This document shows positions 1 to 5,880 of a stretch of DNA of 5,880 nucleotides, in pieces. The stretch lies in NCBI GenBank assembly GCA_009885185.1, contig VFLF01000543.1, positions 1-5,880 of the forward strand, written 5' to 3'. Position numbers and translations under genes: made by a program. Position 1 is the first letter of the stretch, and each line of letters starts with the position of its first letter. The notes beneath the pieces were generated by a model. That model did no database searches. It saw only the letters and a program-made list of their open reading frames with translations, and was not told the origin of the DNA. The DNA is from Nitrosomonadales bacterium (GTDB lineage: Bacteria > Pseudomonadota > Gammaproteobacteria > Burkholderiales > SG8-41).

Positions 1-241
1 GCAGCAGATCGACGCGCGCGGTGGCGAGCGTTAGCCTTACTTCATCCGCGTCGGCATCGACAAACAATCCCACGCTCATCACGAAGGGCGGCAACACGCG
101 CATGAGTTCCGCCGCGCGCGCAGCCGTGACGTGCCGCGGGCTTCTGGCGTAAAACACCAGCCCGATCGCATTCGCGCCACGATGCGCGGCGGCCAACGCG
201 TCTTCCTCGCGCGTAATGCCGCAGATCTTGATTGCCGTCAT
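1..241 (-). CDS. trpF: Phosphoribosylanthranilate isomerase, N-terminal part (runs off the left edge)
   Basis: Reading leftward from the ATG at 241-239 gives an open frame of 80 residues that reaches the window edge without a stop. It begins MTAIKICGITREEDA, the usual N-terminus of TrpF. Cys7 in KICGIT matches the catalytic general-base cysteine of the family. The segment at residues 23-37 (GANAIGLVFYARSPR) and the strand VGLFVD at 57-62 are further conserved TrpF blocks of the (beta/alpha)8 barrel. The enzyme converts N-(5-phosphoribosyl)anthranilate to the carboxyphenylamino-deoxyribulose phosphate of tryptophan synthesis, in the cytoplasm. Family members are usually about 200-210 residues, so roughly 60% of the protein is missing here. 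The start codon shares ATGA with the truA stop, which fixes the start and suggests translational coupling to truA. I see no sign of damage in the visible part. Confidence 0.95.
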   Translation of the reverse strand, partial: MTAIKICGITREEDALAAAHRGANAIGLVFYARSPRHVTAARAAELMRVLPPFVMSVGLFVDADADEVRLTLATARVDLL

Positions 242-1044
242 AGGTCTTGTTCCATTGCCAGGCGCGGCCATTTTACCCGTCCAGACGGCAGACCCCACAC
301 CGCGTCGTAATCCACGCCGGCGAGATACAGACCTGCGGCATCGAACGTGCGCGCCGCGAATTTGCGATCGCGCGCGTCGAGCAATTCGCGTATCCACGCA
401 GCTTCATGCCTACCGCTGCCGATATAAATCAGGCTACCGACGATGTTGCGCACCATGTGATGCAGGAATCCATTGGCGCACAGATCAAACACCACATACG
501 AACCTTGCACGCTGATGTCCAGTTGCGTCAGTTTGCGTATCGGCGATTTGGCCTGGCATTCCGACGAACGAAACGCGCTGAAATCGTGCTCGCCCAACAA
601 ACCGCTCGCCGCCTCGCGCATCGGCGCAAGATCCAGCGGCGCGTGAAACCAACCCACGCGGCCATGATCCGCGGCAGGCCGCACTGGATGATTCAGCAAC
701 ACATAACGATAGCGACGCGCGGCCGCCGAAAATCGCGCGTTGAACGACGCCTCGACCTGCCGCGCCCATGTTACCGCCACCGCCGGCGGCAGCAAGGCAT
801 TGACGCCGCGCACCCACGCCGACTCGGGACGCTCCACCGCGCAATCGAAATGCACGACCTGCGCCAGCGCGTGCACGCCGGCATCGGTGCGCCCCGCGCA
901 AATGGTGGCTATCGTACCTACGGGCACACCAGCGATCTGCGTCAGCGCCACTTCGAGGCGATCCTGCACCGCGCAGCCGTCGGCCTGAGTCTGCCAGCCG
1001 CAAAACCCGCTGCCGTCGTATTCGACGCCCAGTGCGATGCGCAT
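238..1044 (-). CDS. truA: tRNA pseudouridine(38-40) synthase TruA
   Basis: The protein has 268 residues, the usual TruA length (E. coli about 270). It starts MRIALGVEYDGSGFCGWQ, the typical first strand. The signature CAGRTDAGVHA lies at residues 49-59, with Asp54 as the expected catalytic nucleophile. The conserved C-terminal block NGFLHHMVRNIVGSL spans about 191-205. TruA isomerises uridines 38, 39 and 40 in the anticodon stem of many tRNAs. Its loss (hisT mutants) is known to relieve attenuation of amino-acid biosynthesis operons. The ATG at 1044-1042 has only a weak ribosome-binding candidate, GGGA at 1058-1055 with 10 bases between. That site directly follows the T-run of the fimV terminator. 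The stop codon overlaps the trpF start (ATGA, 241-238). The order fimV-truA-trpF matches Pseudomonas. No frameshift or missing key residue is seen. Confidence 0.97.
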   Translation of the reverse strand: MRIALGVEYDGSGFCGWQTQADGCAVQDRLEVALTQIAGVPVGTIATICAGRTDAGVHALAQVVHFDCAVERPESAWVRGVNALLPPAVAVTWARQVEASFNARFSAAARRYRYVLLNHPVRPAADHGRVGWFHAPLDLAPMREAASGLLGEHDFSAFRSSECQAKSPIRKLTQLDISVQGSYVVFDLCANGFLHHMVRNIVGSLIYIGSGRHEAAWIRELLDARDRKFAARTFDAAGLYLAGVDYDAVWGLPSGRVKWPRLAMEQDL

Positions 1045-1058
1045 AATTCGGTGATCCC

Positions 1059-1097
1059 AAAAAAAGAAAAGGCCACAGCAGTTTCCCGCCGCGGCCT
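1059..1097 (-). terminator. Rho-independent terminator after fimV, within the truA leader
   Basis: On the minus strand, 20 bases past the fimV stop codon, the sequence AGGCCGCGGC (1097-1088) pairs with GCTGTGGCCT (1079-1070). This makes a 10-bp stem with two G-U pairs around an 8-base loop. A T-run, TTTCTTTTTTT (1069-1059), follows at once. This is a textbook intrinsic terminator for fimV. The run ends 14 bases before the truA ATG, so truA-trpF need either read-through or a start site close to or inside the stem. Confidence 0.88.
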
Positions 1098-1116
1098 GAA
1101 TGTTACTGCGTACGGC

Positions 1117-3675
1117 TTACTTGATCGAATCCAGCAGCTTCTGCGCTTCAGCCTTTTGCGCGTCGTCACCTTCACGCACAACTTCGCTTAGGATTTCCTT
1201 GGCGCCGTCCTTGTCGCCCATGTCCTGATAGGCGCGGGCAAGGTCGAACTTCTGCTGCACGTCGTTCCAGTGCGCGTCTTTCTCGCCGCCGCCCGCGGCC
1301 GGCTTGTCGTCGAGGTTTAGATCAATGCCCGAAAGATCAACCTTGAAATCCAGTCCGGCATCCGCTGCGGCCGCCGCTGGCGCGGGTGCGGGCGTTTCTG
1401 CCGGCACCTCCAATTGCGGCAGATCCAGATTGAAATCCATCACGTTTGTATCCACGGCCTTATCCACGGATTTAGGCTCTTCCACGCTTGCTGGCGGCAA
1501 TTCCAGATTGAACTCGGGTAATGCCGGTTCCGCTGCGACGGGCGATGCATCGTTATGCGCCATTACCATGGTATTTTCCATACCGGCATCGGTGCCGCCC
1601 TGATCGAGCAAAATGTCGGTCGTGGTACCGAGGTTATCCGAAGACGCACCTATATCCAGATCCACCGTGGCATCTGACACTTCGCCGCCCGCGCCCAAAT
1701 CCAGGTCGGCGCCGCCGGACGACGGATACATCAAATTGCTCGGGTCGATGGCGTACCCCATGGCTGCTGCCTTATCCCAGTTTTCGCCGCTGCCGCCGGT
1801 CAACGCATTAAAGTCTTTTGCCAGCTTGTTAAACGCGCCCTTGTCGCCGCGCGTCGCATAGACTTCCAGCAGCTTCAATTGCACGTCCTGACGCTGCGGT
1901 TCCTTGGCCATGGCCTCCTTAAGGATGTCCTCGGCCTGATTGTCGCGACCATGATCGATGTAGACCTGCGCTTCCTCTATCGGGTCCACCGTGTCGGTCA
2001 CGTTGGATACCGTGGGTTCCGGTGTAGCGACAATAGCCGGCTCGACTGATGCGGCCCCTACATTACCGGTAAACGCGGTCTTGGCAGCGGCCATGGCGGA
2101 TTCATCATCTTCCACCTCGCCCGCTTTCTTGCGGCGGCGCATCGCCCACAATCCCGCCAAGCCGAGCAAGGCAACGCCACCACCGATCGGGAGTATGTTA
2201 TCCATTACGGTGTCCATGATGCCCGGCGCGGGCGGCGGAGGCGGCGGCGTTGCAGCCTTCACGGGCGCCTTCGGTGCGGGCGGCGCAGGCGGTGTCACCG
2301 CGGGATCAGGCTTCGCGGTTTCCGCCGCCTTGTCAGCAGGCTTGGCCTCGTCGGCCTTGGGCGCATCCGCCTTCGGTGGTTCTGCCTTGGGTGGTTCTGC
2401 TTTCGGCGGTTCCGCCTTAGGCGCTTCCGCTTTTGCGTCGGGTTTGGGTGCTGCCTTAGCGTCCGCTTTCGCATCCGCTTTGGGATCGCCTTTACCAGCC
2501 TGCTGCGCGGCAGCCATAGCCGGATTCTTGATCTCGGCCAGCTTTTGCATGTCCTTGATGGTTTTTTCGAGGATCGCCACGCGATCCTTGGCCTCGGCCA
2601 GCGCCTTGTCGCGCGCAGCGAGATCTTCCTGCAACGCGCGCACGCGGTCCGCAGCCTTGCCGTCGCCGCCCTTGCCGACCGCGCCGTCGCCTTTGGAGAG
2701 CACCACCACATCCTTACCGCCGGCGGGCGCGCCCTTGTCTTCCACGCGCGCGGTGATTTTGCCCTTGGTGGCAGGCGGCGTTGCCGCGACGGCGGGCGCG
2801 GTATCGGCGACCTTCGCGCGATAGGCATTCCAGTTAGTCGAATGCACACGCACTTCCTGCGCTGCCTCGCCTTGCGCGATAGCGGAAAGCTGATTCCGCT
2901 CAGGCACTTTGAGTATCTTGCCGGCCTTGACCAAGTTGATATTGTTGTTGATAAACGCGTCCGGGTTAGCGCGCAACAGGCCGATCATCATCTGATCCAG
3001 CGAGATTCCCTCGGGGCGCATGCCGGCGGCGATCTGACCGAGCGCATCGCCTTGCTTGACTGCATATTCACTGCCGGTGATCGGGCGCGAAGGGGCAGGC
3101 GCGGGCGCGGCGGCAACGGGCGCAGCAGGCGCGGGCTTGGCAGCATCGGGAGCCATCGCCGGCGCGGGTACGGGCGTCGCCACGACAGCAGGCGGTTTAC
3201 CGGCAGGAGCGGCTTTAGCAGCGGGGGCACTCACCACGGGCGCGGTAACAGCCGGCGCCGGTATTTCGATGCCGGGCGGATCCAGCAACGCGGAGTATTC
3301 ACGAACAATCCTGCCGCCTTGCCACGACAGTTCCACCAGCAAGTCGAGGAACGGTTCGGCGACAGGCCGCGTCGAGGTTGCGCGGATGAACGGCCTGCCA
3401 TCAGGCCGGCGTTCGATCGCCAGACGCATGGTGTTCAGCGCCGGATTGAATTGCAGGTTCGCCGAACGATACGCGTCCGGTGCCGCAAGACGCACTGCCA
3501 GCGTCGCCAGTTCTTCCTTGGATACGTTGACCAAATCGATCTCTGCCGCAAACGGTTGCCCCAACTGCGACAACACATTCATGCCCCCCAAGCCGGCCGC
3601 ATCGACATAACCCGCGAAGGGCATCGACACGATCAAGCCTGCGGCCACCCATTTCTTGAGTTTGAATTCCCGCAC
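1117..3675 (-). CDS. fimV: FimV/HubP-like polar inner-membrane protein (type IV pilus assembly/twitching motility)
   Basis: An 852-residue protein with FimV family architecture. Residues 1-26 look like a signal peptide: Lys/Arg-rich start, hydrophobic 9-20, then VDA-A. Residues 27-135 (GLGGMNVLSQLGQPFAAEIDL onward) match the FimV N-terminal domain. A Pro/Ala linker runs 136-198, a LysM-like peptidoglycan-binding domain 203-258 and a heptad coiled coil about 341-383. A Lys/Ala/Pro/Glu repeat region covers 397-470 and a hexaproline 477-482. One membrane helix lies at about 494-511, followed by RRRKK, so the rest is cytoplasmic. A TPR-like segment at 565-625 and the FimV C-terminal motif at 805-851 follow, within a very acidic region. 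FimV proteins organise the cell pole and, in Pseudomonas, support type II secretion and pilus function through cAMP signalling. The start is GTG. An in-frame TAG lies at 3696-3694 with no other good start between, and the next Met (residue 18) would cut the signal peptide. The exact role in this organism is inferred. Confidence 0.93.
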   Translation of the reverse strand: MREFKLKKWVAAGLIVSMPFAGYVDAAGLGGMNVLSQLGQPFAAEIDLVNVSKEELATLAVRLAAPDAYRSANLQFNPALNTMRLAIERRPDGRPFIRATSTRPVAEPFLDLLVELSWQGGRIVREYSALLDPPGIEIPAPAVTAPVVSAPAAKAAPAGKPPAVVATPVPAPAMAPDAAKPAPAAPVAAAPAPAPSRPITGSEYAVKQGDALGQIAAGMRPEGISLDQMMIGLLRANPDAFINNNINLVKAGKILKVPERNQLSAIAQGEAAQEVRVHSTNWNAYRAKVADTAPAVAATPPATKGKITARVEDKGAPAGGKDVVVLSKGDGAVGKGGDGKAADRVRALQEDLAARDKALAEAKDRVAILEKTIKDMQKLAEIKNPAMAAAQQAGKGDPKADAKADAKAAPKPDAKAEAPKAEPPKAEPPKAEPPKADAPKADEAKPADKAAETAKPDPAVTPPAPPAPKAPVKAATPPPPPPAPGIMDTVMDNILPIGGGVALLGLAGLWAMRRRKKAGEVEDDESAMAAAKTAFTGNVGAASVEPAIVATPEPTVSNVTDTVDPIEEAQVYIDHGRDNQAEDILKEAMAKEPQRQDVQLKLLEVYATRGDKGAFNKLAKDFNALTGGSGENWDKAAAMGYAIDPSNLMYPSSGGADLDLGAGGEVSDATVDLDIGASSDNLGTTTDILLDQGGTDAGMENTMVMAHNDASPVAAEPALPEFNLELPPASVEEPKSVDKAVDTNVMDFNLDLPQLEVPAETPAPAPAAAAADAGLDFKVDLSGIDLNLDDKPAAGGGEKDAHWNDVQQKFDLARAYQDMGDKDGAKEILSEVVREGDDAQKAEAQKLLDSIK
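2344..2433 (-). repeat. 15-bp tandem repeat inside fimV encoding a Lys-Ala-Glu-Pro-Pro-type pentapeptide
   Basis: Six consecutive 15-base units encode KAEAP, KAEPP, KAEPP, KAEPP, KADAP and KADEA (FimV residues 415-444). The three central units are nearly identical in DNA and differ mainly at third codon positions. Just upstream, residues 399-408 show a shorter KADA-type repeat. The region is in the periplasmic part, between the coiled coil and the membrane helix, and probably forms an extended spacer. Such units can change in number by slippage, so length may vary between strains. Confidence 0.85.
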
Positions 3676-3680
3676 AGCGC

Positions 3681-3687
3681 CACCTCT
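3681..3687 (-). promoter_or_regulatory. Ribosome-binding site that fixes the GTG start of fimV
   Basis: On the minus strand AGAGGTG (3687-3681) matches the Shine-Dalgarno complement and stands 5 bases before the GTG at 3675-3673. It is the strongest ribosome-binding site in the window. It supports GTG as the true start and not an internal ATG. Confidence 0.75.
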
Positions 3688-3709
3688 GAATTTCTAGGAT
3701 GTTTTTGGA

Positions 3710-3744
3710 ATTATCAAATTAACATCAATTAGTTAGCGTTTCAA
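3710..3744 (-). promoter_or_regulatory. Weak candidate sigma-70 promoter for fimV
   Basis: In the AT-rich stretch before fimV, TTGAAA (3744-3739, 5 of 6 to the -35 consensus) is followed after 17 bases by TAATTT (3721-3716, only 3 of 6). A better -10 hexamer, GATAAT (3715-3710, 5 of 6), lies 23 bases from that -35, which is too far. Either would give a leader of about 30 bases before the GTG. No sigma-54 type GG-N10-GC pair is present nearby. A promoter somewhere here is likely, because fimV is separated from asd by 271 bases, but the hexamers themselves are not decisive. Confidence 0.3.
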
Positions 3745-3818
3745 GCTAAGGTTTTCGATGAATATTGAGTGCTAACAACGCCATTGTTACTGCATTTTCG
3801 GTTTTCAAACCAGAATCA

Positions 3819-3834
3819 CCACTATCCATAGTGG
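3819..3834. repeat. Perfect 16-base dyad, CCACTAT-CC-ATAGTGG
   Basis: Two perfect 7-base arms flank a 2-base centre, about 145 bases upstream of the fimV start. As DNA it has the form of a binding site for a dimeric regulator. As RNA it could form a 6-bp stem with the loop UGGA. A second small dyad, GGTTT-TC-AAACC, lies at 3800-3811, 7 bases closer to fimV. No known operator consensus is recognised. Confidence 0.5.
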
Positions 3835-3894
3835 GCAATCTTCAAGCTGATGTGTCTGCGCAGGCGCCAAAGTTGTGCATAAAATACAACAACC

Positions 3895-3914
3895 AGCCCG
3901 CCCATACCGGGGCT
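3895..3914 (-). terminator. Weak terminator-like hairpin after asd
   Basis: On the minus strand AGCCC and GGGCT (3914-3910 and 3899-3895) can pair in a short GC stem with a 10-base loop. An alternative register pairs GCCC (3913-3910) with GGGC (3903-3900). The bases after it, GGTTGTTGTATTTT, are T-rich but not a clean T-run. It lies 32 bases past the asd stop, the right place for a leuB-asd terminator, but the signal is poor. Confidence 0.25.
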
Positions 3915-3923
3915 TTATCATTG

Positions 3924-3943
3924 TAAGTATTTGTTTTAATTGA
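3924..3943 (+). repeat. Left copy of a 20-bp inverted repeat flanking asd
   Basis: The plus strand reads TAAGTATTTGTTTTAATTGA here. The reverse complement of 5103-5122, on the other side of asd, agrees at 18 of 20 positions. This copy lies just past the asd stop codon. Its first seven bases also pair with ATACTTA (3943-3949), making a 7-bp AT stem with a 12-base loop that includes the stop codon. Both copies are low-complexity and AT-rich, so chance is not excluded. Confidence 0.55.
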
Positions 3944-3946
3944 TAC

Positions 3947-5095
3947 TTATTCTTTCGCTGCGTCGAGCACGATGCGCAGCATCCGGCGTAAAGGCTCCGC
4001 CGCCCCCCACAGCAACTGATCTCCGACGGTAAACGCCGACAGGTACTCGCCGCCCATCGCCAGTTTGCGCAGCCGCCCCACGGGAATATGCAGCCGCCCG
4101 GTCACTGTGGCCGGCGTCAGTTCTCGCTCGGTGATTTCGCGCTCGTTGGGTACCACGCGCACCCACTCGTTCGCCGAGGCGATGATGCGGGTGATTTCTT
4201 CCAGCGGCACGTCGCGCTTTAACTTGATGGTCAGCGCCTGACTGTGGCAGCGCATCGCGCCCACGCGCACGCACAGGCTGTCGATCGGTGTCGCCGCCTT
4301 GCCGAATGCCAGACCGCGACCGAGGATTTTGTTGGTCTCGGCGCCGCCTTTCCATTCCTCCAGCGTCATGCCGTTTTTCATGTCCTGATCGATCCACGGA
4401 ATCAGATTGCCTGCCAGCGGCACGCCGCGAAAATTCTCGCGCGGTAGCGAGCCGTCGTTTTGCTTGGCCAGCACTTTGCGGTCGATCTCCAGAATGGATG
4501 ACGCCGGATCAGCGAGCAGATCCGCCACCGCGCCATGCACCAGCCCGAACTGCGTCAGCAACTCGCGCATGTGTTGCGCGCCGCCGCCGGAGGCCGCCTG
4601 GTACGTCATGCAGGTCATCCATTCAATCAAATCCTGCTCGAACAAGCCATGCAAGCCCATCATCATGCAGCTCACGGTGCAATTGCCGCCGATGTAGTTC
4701 TTGATACCCTTTGCCATCGCAGCCTGGATCACCGGCATGTTGACCGGATCCAGCACGATCACCGCGTCGTCTTTCATACGCAGCGTCTTGGCGGCGTCGA
4801 TCCAATAGCCGTTCCACCCCGCCGCGCGCAGCTTCGGGTAAATCTCGGTGGTGTAGTCGCTGCCCTGACACGAAAGCAGCACGTCCATCGCCGTCAGGTC
4901 GGCGATGTTTTTGGCATCCTTGACCGGTCCGACAGGCTTGCCGCCAGCGTTACCAATCTCCGGCCCTTTGCCGCCCGCCTGCGATGTCGAAAAAAATGTC
5001 GGCTCAATCAAATCAAAATCGCGCTCGTCACGCATGCGCTGCACGAGCACCGAGCCCACCATCCCGCGCCAGCCGATCAACCCCACCTTTGTCAT
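3947..5095 (-). CDS. asd: Aspartate-semialdehyde dehydrogenase
   Basis: A 382-residue protein that follows the enteric (E. coli, 367-residue) type of Asd along its whole length. The N-terminus [21 protein letters not shown] carries the NADP-binding glycine loop (residues 8-14). GGNCTVSCM holds the expected catalytic Cys139. [17 protein letters not shown] (164-180) and [15 protein letters not shown] (281-295, with the expected His284) form the active site. The C-terminus [28 protein letters not shown] is near-invariant in this group. The enzyme reduces aspartyl phosphate to the semialdehyde that leads to lysine/diaminopimelate, methionine and threonine, in the cytoplasm. The ATG is 28 bases past the leuB stop, and a weak GAG lies 6 bases before it, so co-transcription with leuB is likely. 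The asd-related gene usg, found before fimV in some pseudomonads, is absent. The gene appears intact. Confidence 0.98.
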   Translation of the reverse strand: MTKVGLIGWRGMVGSVLVQRMRDERDFDLIEPTFFSTSQAGGKGPEIGNAGGKPVGPVKDAKNIADLTAMDVLLSCQGSDYTTEIYPKLRAAGWNGYWIDAAKTLRMKDDAVIVLDPVNMPVIQAAMAKGIKNYIGGNCTVSCMMMGLHGLFEQDLIEWMTCMTYQAASGGGAQHMRELLTQFGLVHGAVADLLADPASSILEIDRKVLAKQNDGSLPRENFRGVPLAGNLIPWIDQDMKNGMTLEEWKGGAETNKILGRGLAFGKAATPIDSLCVRVGAMRCHSQALTIKLKRDVPLEEITRIIASANEWVRVVPNEREITERELTPATVTGRLHIPVGRLRKLAMGGEYLSAFTVGDQLLWGAAEPLRRMLRIVLDAAKE

Positions 5096-5102
5096 AAATA
5101 AC

Positions 5103-5122
5103 TCAATAAAAACAAATAGTTA
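5103..5122 (-). repeat. Right copy of the 20-bp inverted repeat, in the leuB-asd gap
   Basis: On the minus strand this reads TAACTATTTGTTTTTATTGA, which differs from the copy at 3924-3943 only at positions 4 (C for G) and 15 (T for A). It fills most of the 28-base gap between the leuB stop and the asd ATG. It overlaps a perfect 12-base palindrome, ATAGTTAACTAT (5116-5127), that includes the leuB stop codon. It also forms the A/T-rich leader of asd. Confidence 0.55.
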
Positions 5123-5123
5123 A

Positions 5124-5880
5124 CTATAGCGCCGCGACCACCGCGTCGCCCATTTCCTGTGTGCCCACCTTCTTCGTGCCCGGCTCGTAAATATCCGCCG
5201 TGCGCAAGCCCTGTGCAAGGGCGGATTTCACGGCGGCTTCGATTCGATACGCCCACTCCTCCTTGTTGAACGTGTAACGCAGCATCATGGCTGACGACAA
5301 TATCGTCGCCAGCGGATTGGCGATGCCCTTGCCGGCGATATCCGGCGCGGAGCCGTGACTCGGCTCATACAAGCCCTTGCTGTTCGCATCCAGCGACGCC
5401 GACGGCAACATCCCGATGGAGCCGGTCAACATTGACGCTTCGTCCGACAGAATGTCGCCGAACATATTGCCGGTGACTATTACGTCGAACTGCTTGGGAT
5501 TGCGCACCAGTTGCATCGCCGCGTTGTCCACGTACATATGCGACAGCGCCACCTGCGGATATTTTTTCGCCACATCGATGACGATCTCGCGCCAGAAGCG
5601 GCTGGTCTCCAGCACGTTTTCTTTATCCACCGAGCAGAGCTTCTTGCCGCGCTTCATCGCGGTTTGAAAACCGGTCTCGGCGATGCGGCGGATTTCCGGC
5701 TCGGAGTAGAGCATCATGTCGTAGCCTTCGCGCTCGCCGCGGGCGTTGTCGCGCCGGCCACGCGGCTCGCCGAAATAAATATCGCCGGTCAGCTCGCGCA
5801 CGATTAAAAGATCAAGCCCTGCCACCACGTCGGCACGCAACGTTGAAGCCGACGCCAATTGCGGATACAAAATCGCCGGA
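5124..5880 (-). CDS. leuB: 3-isopropylmalate dehydrogenase, C-terminal part (5' end beyond the right edge)
   Basis: The frame is open to the right edge and encodes 251 residues before the TAG at 5126-5124. The visible part starts [10 protein letters not shown] and includes [14 protein letters not shown] (28-41), the tyrosine region [10 protein letters not shown] (51-60), SVDKENVLE (83-91) with the expected catalytic Lys86, and YVDNAAM with metal-ligand Asp118. [14 protein letters not shown] (136-149) carries Asp142 and Asp146, and [21 protein letters not shown] (169-189) is the NAD-binding segment. LeuB oxidises and decarboxylates 3-isopropylmalate to 2-oxoisocaproate in leucine synthesis, as a cytoplasmic dimer. 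Family members are about 350-360 residues, so roughly 105 N-terminal residues lie outside. A TTG at 5870-5868 could be mistaken for a start, but the frame and family similarity (PAI) continue beyond it. leuC and leuD would be expected further upstream, by analogy with related genomes. Confidence 0.97.
   Translation of the reverse strand, partial: PAILYPQLASASTLRADVVAGLDLLIVRELTGDIYFGEPRGRRDNARGEREGYDMMLYSEPEIRRIAETGFQTAMKRGKKLCSVDKENVLETSRFWREIVIDVAKKYPQVALSHMYVDNAAMQLVRNPKQFDVIVTGNMFGDILSDEASMLTGSIGMLPSASLDANSKGLYEPSHGSAPDIAGKGIANPLATILSSAMMLRYTFNKEEWAYRIEAAVKSALAQGLRTADIYEPGTKKVGTQEMGDAVVAAL

Larger units (their letters stand above)
3676..3946. other. Intergenic region between asd and fimV
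   Basis: This 271-base stretch is clearly richer in A and T than the genes around it and holds no convincing gene. In transcription order it contains a stem with the asd stop in it (3949-3924), a weak GC hairpin (3914-3895), a perfect 16-base dyad (3834-3819), a smaller 12-base dyad (3811-3800), a 27-codon open frame without good support (3829-3746), the promoter candidate and the fimV ribosome-binding site. No RNA gene could be recognised. Confidence 0.7.

Noticed and set aside
247..1191. Plus-strand open frame of 314 codons opposite truA
   Set aside because: It covers truA, the terminator and the fimV end in antisense and shows no recognisable domain.
2344..2480. Periodic repeats that could suggest a CRISPR array
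   Set aside because: The period is 15 or 12 bases, contiguous, in frame inside fimV, and with no spacers.
1991..2824. Plus-strand open frame of 277 codons rich in Ala, Gly and Ser
   Set aside because: Its repetitive composition mirrors the Lys/Ala/Pro/Glu repeat of fimV on the other strand. It is not a gene.
2545..3732. Long plus-strand open frame (395 codons) opposite fimV
   Set aside because: It is antisense to a clear FimV gene, is rich in Arg and His as expected for a shadow frame in GC-rich DNA, and has no family motif.
3765..3790. Possible sigma-54 promoter around TGGCGTTGTTAGC on the minus strand
   Set aside because: The GG and GC pairs are 8 bases apart instead of the required 10.
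3740..3848. Direct repeats TTCAAGCT (3740 and 3841) and GGTTTTC (3750 and 3800) in the asd-fimV gap
   Set aside because: Repeats of 7-8 bases are expected by chance in about 270 bases of AT-rich sequence.
3895..3920. Plus-strand reading of the GC hairpin followed by TTTAT as a terminator
   Set aside because: No plus-strand gene exists to be terminated, and the T-run is short and interrupted.
5868..5870. TTG as a leuB start codon
   Set aside because: The frame stays open to the window edge and LeuB similarity continues beyond it. LeuB needs about 105 more residues upstream.

Overview
The window looks like an ordinary chromosomal segment of a GC-rich proteobacterium. A betaproteobacterium, or a related gammaproteobacterium, is the best guess. 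The basis is the gene order leuB-asd-fimV-truA-trpF, known from Pseudomonas and many beta/gammaproteobacteria, together with the enteric-type Asd and a FimV/HubP-like polar protein. The genus cannot be read from the sequence. Every supported gene is on the minus strand, so the biological order runs from the right edge of the window to the left.

Layout in the direction of transcription. (1) leuB, 3-isopropylmalate dehydrogenase, has its 5' part beyond the right edge and its stop at 5124. (2) After a 28-base AT-rich gap comes asd, aspartate-semialdehyde dehydrogenase (5095 to 3947), complete. (3) A 271-base AT-richer intergenic region (3676-3946) holds weak terminator-like and promoter-like signals and a perfect 16-base dyad. 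(4) fimV (3675 to 1117) is complete and starts with GTG. It encodes an 852-residue inner-membrane protein with a signal peptide, a periplasmic FimV N-terminal domain, a LysM domain, a coiled coil, a Lys/Ala/Pro/Glu-rich repeat, one membrane segment and an acidic cytoplasmic part with TPR-like and FimV C-terminal motifs. (5) A strong rho-independent terminator (1059-1097) lies between fimV and truA. (6) truA, tRNA pseudouridine synthase A (1044 to 238), is complete. It overlaps by ATGA with (7) trpF, phosphoribosylanthranilate isomerase, which runs off the left edge.

The genes form a mixed housekeeping block: leucine synthesis (leuB), the aspartate-family branch (asd), polar assembly and type IV pilus function (fimV), tRNA anticodon-stem modification (truA) and tryptophan synthesis (trpF). 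leuB-asd and truA-trpF look co-transcribed in pairs. fimV probably has its own promoter and certainly has its own terminator.

I found no mobile element, CRISPR array, RNA gene or defence-like system, and nothing that qualifies as a new biological system. The observations most worth checking are a near-identical 20-bp inverted repeat flanking asd (18 of 20 positions), the terminator placed 14 bases before the truA start codon, and the dyad upstream of fimV.
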